Position numbers and translations under genes: made by a program. The notes beneath the pieces were generated by a model. It saw only the letters and a list, made by a program, of their open reading frames with translations, made no database searches and was not told where the DNA came from. A stretch of DNA of 64,000 nt. Source: Streptomyces sp. BA2 (lineage in GTDB: Bacteria > Actinomycetota > Actinomycetes > Streptomycetales > Streptomycetaceae). Where the stretch lies: the NCBI RefSeq assembly GCF_009769735.1, contig NZ_WSRO01000002.1, forward strand, positions 744,001-808,000, written 5' to 3'. The first letter of the stretch is position 1. Every line of letters starts with the position of its first letter. Of the stretch, positions 57,523 to 64,000 are shown one piece after another.

Positions 57523-58578
57523 CTACTCGGCCCTCAGCGGCTCGCCGACCTCGTACATGTGGCGCAGTACCTGCCGGTAGGAGTCGATGAATCCGGCCTC
57601 CGTGTACGGCATGCCGAGCTCGGCGCAGTGAGCGCGGACCAAGCGCTGGGCGCGCCGCAGGCTGGGGCGGGGCATGCTCGGGAACAGGTGGTGCTCGATC
57701 TGGTAATTGAGTCCGCCCAGGAACCAGTCGGTCAGCACGCTGCCGCGGATGTTGCGCGAGGTGAGGACCTGGCGGCTGAGGTGGCCCCATCGCTCACCGT
57801 CGGGGTCGGGCATCTCCATGCCCTTGTGGTTGGGCGCGAAGGCCAGTCCGAGGTGCAGGCCGAAGAGCGCCTGGTGGATGGCGGCGAAGGCAAGGGCGTG
57901 GCCCACCGGCATGGTGACCAGCAGGAGTGTCACGTACCCGACGAGGTGCGCCACCAGGAGGAGTCCCTCAAGCACGCGTTCGCGCGGCTCCTGGCGGCGC
58001 AGGTCCTGGAAGCCGTAGATCTTCATGGCGACGCCCTGGAGCAGCGTCAGCGGGAAGAACAGCCAGGCCTGGTTACGGGTGAGCCAGCGCCGGAAGCCCA
58101 CGCGGACCTTGGCCTGCTTGCTGGTCCAGACGAGGACGTCCGCGGCGACGTCGGGGTCCTTGTCGAGGTGATTGGGGTTGGCGTGGTGGCGGTTGTGCTT
58201 GTCGTTCCACCAGGCCGAGCTCATGCCGAGGAGGAGGTTGCCGTGAATGAGCCCGATGGCGCGGCTCACGCCACGGTCGCCGGTGATCTGGGAATGACCC
58301 GCGTCATGGCCTATGAACGCCGTACGGGCGCACAGGGCGGCCAGGACGGGCGCGAGGAGCAGCACCCACCAGGAGCCGCCGATGAGGAACATACCCGTCG
58401 CCACGGCGCCCAGCGCCACGGCGTTGATCACGATGGTGCGGGCGTACCAGCCGGTTCGGCGGCCCAGGAGCCCCTGCTCCTTGACGGTGCGCAGGAGAGG
58501 CGCGAAATCGCTCCCGGCGGGCTGCCTTTGAGTGGTGCCTGGGGAACGCTCCGCGACTGCAGCGGCGGCCTGGGACAT
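57523..58578 (-). CDS. Membrane fatty acid desaturase
   Basis: 351 residues from ATG at 58578 (MSQAAAAV). Three histidine boxes: HDAGH (91-95), HNRHH (128-132) and QIEHH (near 295), the di-iron site of membrane desaturases. Four hydrophobic segments. It likely inserts a double bond in acyl chains. Confidence 0.92.
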   Translation of the reverse strand: MSQAAAAVAERSPGTTQRQPAGSDFAPLLRTVKEQGLLGRRTGWYARTIVINAVALGAVATGMFLIGGSWWVLLLAPVLAALCARTAFIGHDAGHSQITGDRGVSRAIGLIHGNLLLGMSSAWWNDKHNRHHANPNHLDKDPDVAADVLVWTSKQAKVRVGFRRWLTRNQAWLFFPLTLLQGVAMKIYGFQDLRRQEPRERVLEGLLLVAHLVGYVTLLLVTMPVGHALAFAAIHQALFGLHLGLAFAPNHKGMEMPDPDGERWGHLSRQVLTSRNIRGSVLTDWFLGGLNYQIEHHLFPSMPRPSLRRAQRLVRAHCAELGMPYTEAGFIDSYRQVLRHMYEVGEPLRAE

Positions 58579-58825
58579 GGTGAGGTCTCCGGTCTCTGAC
58601 TGGATCGGGCTGACGTAGCACAACGTATGAGCCCGTGACCTGCGGCAACCATGGCGCCTTCACCCGTCTCGGGAGGGGGCCAGCACCGCCGGGAAGGGGG
58701 GTTAGGTACACCCCCGGGAAGGCGTGACGTGGATCACCGCGTGATCACTAACGTCTTGGGCGCGATGTGCTGTACTCTCGGCCGCTCCAGGCCCAGTAGT
58801 CAAGTTTGAGGAATGCGCTATCGCC

Positions 58826-61696
58826 GTGTCCAGGCCCCCTGCCGCCTCACCTTCCGAGATCTCTGAACTGTCCCGCTGCTCCGTACTGTTCGTATCCGCC
58901 GACCCGGCACGCACCGGCCGGGTCGCCTTCTGGCGACCTGACGGGGAGGCGCCGCCCTCCTGCTCCGCGGGCACCGTCGAGGATCTGACCATCGCGGTAC
59001 CCGGCGATGACGGAGCCCAGCTCAGCGACGTTTCCGCAGTCGTGCTCCCGATGCGCGCGGCACTGCCGGTCCTGACACGCGCGCGTGCATCGGCAGGGGT
59101 TCACCCGACGGCCGCTTTCTGGGGCACAGCAGGCCTGCTCGCACTGCAACTCGCGGCTCGCGGACTCCTGTTGCCCGGACTGACGCCGAGTGATCACGAC
59201 GCATGGCGCTCGGGGCCGCTCGGCACCGATGATCTGCGACGCCTGCGCGACCTCGCCGCCGCGATGCCCCCCGCCGCGCACGCCCTTCCGCTTGCGGGCG
59301 GCTTCGAGCCCCTGCGGCTGCCCGAACCCGAGCGGCTGCTGCGCCAGTTCCTGGACGCGGTGGCCGACACGCTGCCGCGCTCCCCCGCCGCGACGCTGGC
59401 CGCCGGCGCTCCGGCCTTCGCCGCTCCGCAGCCTCAGCACATCCCCGAGCAGCGCCCCTGGGCCACCGATGTCGCCGCCGGACACGACGCCGGCGTGCGG
59501 ATCTCGCTGCGCGTCGAGGTGCCCGGCCTGGTGTCGGACACCTCCGACGGGACTCGGCTGCCGTTCCGCGCCGTGCTGCAGATGCACAGCGTCAGCGACC
59601 CCTCGCTCGTCGCGGACGCGGCCGAGGTGTGGGCCGGTTCCGGCGCCTCGGGGCAGGCCTTCGGGGCGCGGTCGCGGATGGACGCCCTGCTCGCGCTGCG
59701 GCGCGCCACACGCGCGTGGCCGCCGCTCGCCCCACTGCTCTCGGCCACCGTCCCCGATGCGATCGAGCTCGCCGACGAAGAAGTCACCTCGCTCCTGGGC
59801 GAGGGGTCCCGCCTGCTCGCCACCGCGGGTGTCGAGGTGCACTGGCCCAAGGAACTTGCGCGCAACCTGACCGCCCGCGCGGTCATCGGCCCGCCCGACG
59901 ACGACGCGAAGGACCCGGACAAGCCGTCCTCGGACACTCCTTCGTACCTCTCCGCCGACGCGTTGCTCGCCTTCAACTGGCGGTTCGCGCTGGGCGATCA
60001 GCAACTGTCCCGCGCCGAGCTCGACCATCTCGCCGAGGCCAACCGCCCGGTGGTCCGCCTGCGCGACCAGTGGGTGCTCATCGACCCCGAAGAGGCCCGG
60101 CGCGCCTGCGCACACCAGGACCATAAGGTCACGCCGATCGACGCCCTGAGCGCCGTCCTGACGGGCACCACCGAAGTGGGCGGGCAGCGCGTGGACGTCC
60201 AGCCGACGGGCTGGCTCGCCACTCTGCGCGAACGCCTCGCGGACCCCGAGGGCATGGAGCCCGTCGGCCAGCCCGAAACGCTCGCCGCCAACCTGCGCGA
60301 CTACCAGCTGCGCGGCCTGAACTGGCTGGCCCGGATAACCTCCCTGGGTCTGGGCGGCTGCCTCGCCGACGACATGGGCCTCGGCAAGACGATCACGCTC
60401 ATCTCCCTGCACCTGCACCGGCAGACCAACAGCGAGTCCGCGGGTCCCACCCTTGTCGTCTGCCCGACGTCCCTCATGGGCAACTGGCAGCGGGAGATCG
60501 AGAAGTTCGCCCCCGGCACCCCCGTACGCCGCTTCCACGGCGCTCAGCGCAGCCTGGAAGGCCTCGCCGACGGCGAGTTCGTGCTCACCACGTACGGCAC
60601 GATGCGGCTCGACGCGGACAGCCTGGCCCACAGCCCGTGGGGCATGGTCGTCGCCGACGAGGCCCAGCACGTCAAGAACCCGTACTCGGCCACCGCCAAA
60701 CAGCTGCGCACCATCGGCGCACGCGCGCGCGTGGCGCTCACCGGCACCCCTGTGGAGAACAACCTCTCCGAGCTGTGGGCCATCCTCGACTGGACGACAC
60801 CAGGCCTGCTGGGCAAGCTCGGCACCTTCCGCACCCGCTACGCCCAGGCCGTCGAAAGCGGCAAGGATCCGGCGGCCGCCGAACGGCTCGGCCAGCTCGT
60901 ACGCCCCTTCCTGCTGCGCAGGCGCAAGTCCGACCCGGGCATCGCCCCCGAACTGCCGCCCAAGACGGAGACCGACCGTGCCGTATCCCTCACCACGGAG
61001 CAGACGGGCCTCTACGAAGCCGTGGTGCGCGAGACCCTCGCCGAGATCTCCGGCGCCGACGGGTTCGCCCGACGCGGCCTGATCGTCAAGCTGCTCACCG
61101 GTCTCAAGCAGATCTGCAACCACCCCGCGCAGTACCTCAAGGAGGACAAGCCGCGGATCGAGGGCCGCTCCGGGAAGCTGGAACTCCTCGACGAACTGCT
61201 CGACACGATCCTCTCCGAAGACGCGAGCGTGCTCATCTTCACGCAGTACGTCCAGATGGCGCGCCTCATCGAGCAGCACCTGGCGGCCCGCGGCACCCCG
61301 TCCCAGTTCCTGCACGGCGGCACGCCCATCGCGGCGCGCGAGGCGATGGTGGAGCGCTTCCAGGACGGCGAAGTCCCCGTCTTCTTGCTGTCGTTGAAGG
61401 CAGCGGGCACCGGTCTGAATCTGACCCGGGCCGAGCACGTCGTGCACTACGACCGCTGGTGGAACCCCGCCGTCGAGGCGCAGGCCACCGACCGGGCGTA
61501 CCGCATCGGGCAGACGCAGCCGGTGCAGGTGCACCGGCTGATCGCGGAAGGGACGATCGAGGACCGCATCGCCGACATGCTGCTGCGCAAGCGCGAGCTG
61601 GCGGACTCGGTGCTCGGTTCCGGGGAGGCGGCGCTGACGGAACTCACCGACGCCGAGCTGTCGGATCTGGTGGAACTGCGAGGGGGGACTCGATGA
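58826..61696 (+). CDS. SNF2-family helicase
   Basis: 956 residues, GTG start. Walker A DDMGLGKT (near 515), DEAQH (near 610), and the C-terminal RAYRIGQTQPVQVHRLIAEG. The first 480 residues include a helical N-terminal region typical of bacterial SNF2 helicases. It overlaps the SWIM protein gene by ATGA. Probably remodels DNA-protein complexes. Confidence 0.93.
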   Translation: MSRPPAASPSEISELSRCSVLFVSADPARTGRVAFWRPDGEAPPSCSAGTVEDLTIAVPGDDGAQLSDVSAVVLPMRAALPVLTRARASAGVHPTAAFWGTAGLLALQLAARGLLLPGLTPSDHDAWRSGPLGTDDLRRLRDLAAAMPPAAHALPLAGGFEPLRLPEPERLLRQFLDAVADTLPRSPAATLAAGAPAFAAPQPQHIPEQRPWATDVAAGHDAGVRISLRVEVPGLVSDTSDGTRLPFRAVLQMHSVSDPSLVADAAEVWAGSGASGQAFGARSRMDALLALRRATRAWPPLAPLLSATVPDAIELADEEVTSLLGEGSRLLATAGVEVHWPKELARNLTARAVIGPPDDDAKDPDKPSSDTPSYLSADALLAFNWRFALGDQQLSRAELDHLAEANRPVVRLRDQWVLIDPEEARRACAHQDHKVTPIDALSAVLTGTTEVGGQRVDVQPTGWLATLRERLADPEGMEPVGQPETLAANLRDYQLRGLNWLARITSLGLGGCLADDMGLGKTITLISLHLHRQTNSESAGPTLVVCPTSLMGNWQREIEKFAPGTPVRRFHGAQRSLEGLADGEFVLTTYGTMRLDADSLAHSPWGMVVADEAQHVKNPYSATAKQLRTIGARARVALTGTPVENNLSELWAILDWTTPGLLGKLGTFRTRYAQAVESGKDPAAAERLGQLVRPFLLRRRKSDPGIAPELPPKTETDRAVSLTTEQTGLYEAVVRETLAEISGADGFARRGLIVKLLTGLKQICNHPAQYLKEDKPRIEGRSGKLELLDELLDTILSEDASVLIFTQYVQMARLIEQHLAARGTPSQFLHGGTPIAAREAMVERFQDGEVPVFLLSLKAAGTGLNLTRAEHVVHYDRWWNPAVEAQATDRAYRIGQTQPVQVHRLIAEGTIEDRIADMLLRKRELADSVLGSGEAALTELTDAELSDLVELRGGTR

Positions 61697-63018
61697 ACGA
61701 CATGTACGACGAGACGACCGGCGAGACCCATGGGGACGGCGGTCACGGGGAGGGCGCCTACGACCATGAGCGCACCTTCGCCGCGCTGCCGGCCACGCAC
61801 GGCCGGGGGTTCGCGCAGAGCTGGTGGGGCCAGGCCTGGCTGAAGGCCCTGGAGGACACGGCGCTGGACCTCGCGCAGTTGAAGGCCGGACGCAGGCTCG
61901 CGCGCGCGGGAGCCGTGGGCGCGGTCTCGGTGCGCCCCGGCCGGATCACCGCGGTCGTCCAGGACCGCGACGGCACCCCGCGCCGCTCCGACGTGCTGCT
62001 GCAGCGGCTCAGCGGGGACGAGTGGGACCGCTTCCTGGGCATGGCCGTCGAGCGGGCCGGGCACATCGCGGCGCTGCTCGACCGTGAGATGCCGCCGCAT
62101 CTGGTGGAGGACGCGGCGGCATCGGGTGTCGAACTCCTGCCGGGCATCGGCGACCTGGAGCCGGAGTGCGACTGCGATGCCTGGGACCACTGCGGGCACA
62201 CCGCAGCGCTCTGTTATCAGGTGGCCCGGCTGCTCGACCAGGATCCGTTCGTGCTGTTCCTGATGCGTGGCCGTGCGGAGCGCGAGCTCCTGGACGAGCT
62301 CCAAGTGCGAAGCGTGGCAAGGGCGGAGGCCGAGGAGACACCCGAGGAGGAGCAGGAAGGGGCCCAGGAGGGCGTGGACGCCGACGAGGCGTACGCGGAG
62401 GGGGCCATCCTGCCTCCGCTGCCCGACCTGCCTCCGCTGCCGCCTGAGCCGGGCCTGCCGCCTTCCCTCGACACGGAGGCGGAGCCCGCGCCCGGTCTCG
62501 ATGTGGCAGCAGTCGAGTTCCTGGCGGCGCAGGCGGCCGTGGAGGCGCACCGGATGCTGGCCGAGGCGCTCTCGCCCGGACACGAACGGCAGCCGGTCGA
62601 GCCGGAATTGACGCTGGACGAGGATGCCGTACGCCTCGCCGCCACTGCTCCCGCGTCGGTGGCCGTGCGCCTCGCGACCGCTGGGGGCCGCGGCAAGGAC
62701 GGCCTCGCGCTGGCCGTACGGGCCTGGGAGTACGGAGGCCCGGCCGCCCTGTCCGTCCTGGAGGAGGAGTGGGCCCCCGAGGCGGACGCACTGGCACGCG
62801 CGCGTGCGGCGCTGGACGCGGCCTGGGACGACGGGGAGCGTCCACCGCTGCGCGCCGCCCGCAATCGCTGGACCGTGGTCGGGAGCGACGCCCAGCTGCG
62901 GCACGGCTCCGACGGCCGCTGGTGGCCCTACCGCAAGGAGCGCGGCCGCTGGACCCCGGCGGGCCCCGCGACCCATGACCCCGCGACGGCACTGGCCGTG
63001 GTGTCCAGCGGCGAGTAG
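61693..63018 (+). CDS. SWIM zinc-finger protein, partner of the SNF2 helicase
   Basis: 441 residues from ATG at 61693. ECDCDAWDHCGHTAALCYQ (about 157-175) is the SWIM motif CxCxnCxH. A Glu/Pro-rich linker (220-290) and an Ala-rich C-terminal domain with RWWPYRKERGRWTPAGPAT follow. The overlap with the SNF2 gene suggests a complex. Confidence 0.9.
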   Translation: MNDMYDETTGETHGDGGHGEGAYDHERTFAALPATHGRGFAQSWWGQAWLKALEDTALDLAQLKAGRRLARAGAVGAVSVRPGRITAVVQDRDGTPRRSDVLLQRLSGDEWDRFLGMAVERAGHIAALLDREMPPHLVEDAAASGVELLPGIGDLEPECDCDAWDHCGHTAALCYQVARLLDQDPFVLFLMRGRAERELLDELQVRSVARAEAEETPEEEQEGAQEGVDADEAYAEGAILPPLPDLPPLPPEPGLPPSLDTEAEPAPGLDVAAVEFLAAQAAVEAHRMLAEALSPGHERQPVEPELTLDEDAVRLAATAPASVAVRLATAGGRGKDGLALAVRAWEYGGPAALSVLEEEWAPEADALARARAALDAAWDDGERPPLRAARNRWTVVGSDAQLRHGSDGRWWPYRKERGRWTPAGPATHDPATALAVVSSGE

Positions 63019-63579
63019 GTCAGGCAGGTCCGGTGCGAGCCTCCTCCGCACGCCCGCACCGGACCCGAGCCCACGCCCGCACCGACCGAGCCACAGCGCT
63101 CTCACGCCAGCAACCCTGAAGCGTTCACCCCTCCGACGCGCTCGCCCCTCCGACGCGTTCACGCCACCGAAGCTTCCGCTTGGCCGGAATGCGCGCGGCG
63201 GCCACCGGCGTATCCAAGCTGCTCACGCACACGCCGGGAACACCCGCCCGTGGACTCCCCCTCATCAGCGATTGAGCGCGGGCATGACATCCGAGAGTGT
63301 GGATCACGCCGGTTCAGGGGGTGCCGACCGCGACTGAGCGCCCCCTCCCGCAGAGCCCGGAGTGATGGAGTACGTCAGCGCGATCTAGGCGAAGGGGGAC
63401 GACAAGGGCCAGGTACTCAACTGCCGCTGACCAGCCCGCGGGTGACGACGGCGCCTCCTGCCCCTCGCGGGAGGCGCCGTCGGCGCGCCCCCTCGCGTTC
63501 ACCTGTCCGCCTCCCTGTGTTCGCGGCGACGGCGAAGTCTGATCGCTGTCACCGAACACTTGCGCCCCAGGAGGCACTC
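63019..63579. other. 560-bp gap without a convincing gene
   Basis: Pro/Arg/Ser-rich frames here look spurious. It holds short CCTCCGACGCG direct repeats (63131-63160), and a hairpin listed separately. Promoter for the next gene is probably in the last 100 bp, but no clear -35/-10 is seen. Confidence 0.5.
63447..63481. terminator. Perfect 12-bp hairpin before the phytase-like gene
   Basis: GACGGCGCCTCC (63447-63458), 11-nt loop, GGAGGCGCCGTC (63470-63481). A terminator for the SNF2-SWIM operon is likely. Confidence 0.65.
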
Positions 63580-64000
63580 ATGTCCCCGCACGCCGCCCGT
63601 AAGCGTCGCGTCCGCCGTTCCGTCGCCGCGGGTGTGCCGTTCGCCGTGCTCGCCGCGATCACGGTGACCAGTACCGCCACGGGCGCCCAGACCGGCGGCA
63701 AGGAGAAGGCGCCTCGGATCACTTCGACGGCGACGCTCGGCGACGTCCCTCTGGGGGCGTTCAGCAACTCCCTGCTGCCCGGCACGGTGAGCGACGACCG
63801 CGGTGTGGATCTCGGCGGCATCGGCAGTGACATCTATCCGGCGGGCCGCAAGGGCGAGTTCTGGACGGTCACCGACCGCGGGCCCAACGGCCAGATCAAG
63901 GTGGACGGCAAGAAGCGGCGCACCTTCCCCGTCCCCGGTTTCGATCCGGCGATCGTGAAGATCCGCGTCTCCGGTGACGCCGTGAAGGTCATCGACGCGC
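63580..64000 (+). CDS. Secreted esterase-like phytase protein (3' partial)
   Basis: ATG at 63580 after AGGAGG. The N-terminus is a signal peptide (RKRRVRRSVAAG, then VPFAVLAAITVTSTATGAQ). GVDLGGIGSDIYPAGRKGEF and TVTDRGPNGQ match the esterase-like phytase family, a beta-propeller. It is cut off by the window edge after about 140 residues. Confidence 0.82.
   Translation, partial: MSPHAARKRRVRRSVAAGVPFAVLAAITVTSTATGAQTGGKEKAPRITSTATLGDVPLGAFSNSLLPGTVSDDRGVDLGGIGSDIYPAGRKGEFWTVTDRGPNGQIKVDGKKRRTFPVPGFDPAIVKIRVSGDAVKVIDA

Noticed and set aside
58847..61534. Leftward 895-residue frame over the SNF2 gene
   Set aside because: Antisense to a protein with all SNF2 motifs.
1..64000. tRNA or rRNA genes, in particular a tRNA as integration target
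   Set aside because: No T-arm-like GGTTCGANTCC with a matching acceptor stem was seen, including next to the integrase.

Overview
The window is GC-rich Streptomyces-type DNA. The evidence is a complete conservon (cvnA-B-C-D signalling operon), a WhiB-like protein, an MHYT membrane protein, an SNF2 helicase paired with a SWIM protein, and a general preference for G/C-ending codons and GTG starts. It splits at about 42.4 kb. Positions 1 to about 42,400 are the right-hand part of a large integrative mobile element whose left end lies outside the window. Positions 42,400 to 64,000 are ordinary host chromosome.

The element carries a tyrosine integrase at its right edge and an FtsK/TraB-type DNA translocase with small membrane proteins. 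It also has GntR/UTRA regulators and an archaeo-eukaryotic primase/polymerase. Together these look like an actinomycete integrative and conjugative element (AICE). Unlike a compact AICE it also carries a phage-like DNA-metabolism block: SF2 helicase, RuvC-like resolvase, two DnaQ-type exonucleases, a RecB-like nuclease, a protein resembling the phiC31 Gp3 directionality factor, two DNA methyltransferases, an HNH protein and a BRO/KilAC antirepressor. I saw no capsid, portal, terminase, tail or lysis genes.

Layout: 0.5-8.9 kb is a leftward transfer operon (HTH/excisionase-like gene, many tiny genes, membrane proteins, traB). 9.1-10.4 kb is a rightward UTRA/GntR regulator pair. 10.5-15.6 kb is a cargo-like island with two GIY-YIG proteins (one fused to a GntR helix-turn-helix), a probably leaderless HTH gene under a palindromic promoter, a four-repeat CRISPR-like array without cas genes, a toxin-antitoxin pair, and a membrane protein resembling Pycsar effectors. 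15.6-39.0 kb is a long leftward run of overlapping genes for replication and recombination plus many unknowns. 39.0-40.5 kb is a lysogeny-type control region. 40.9-42.3 kb is the integrase.

The most striking non-coding structure is at 23.36-23.68 kb, between the primase/polymerase and helicase genes. Fourteen copies of GCAGGGA, arranged as two mostly opposed blocks, flank an AT-richer core with an 18-bp perfect palindrome. This is a strong candidate replication origin. Other DNA-level signals are a dense GTAC/GGTACC array inside the gene upstream of traB, GGTGGGGC repeats just after traB, and two near-identical promoters with the octamer CTCAAGAG between the -35 and -10 hexamers.

The chromosomal part contains a roadblock gene, an F420-type oxidoreductase, the conservon, an MHYT protein, a methyltransferase, an alpha/beta hydrolase divergent from a PadR regulator, a DUF2236 protein, a HEAT-repeat-like protein, a fatty acid desaturase, the SNF2-SWIM pair and the start of a secreted esterase-like phytase protein. 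The DUF6397-type gene at the junction seems cut short by the element.
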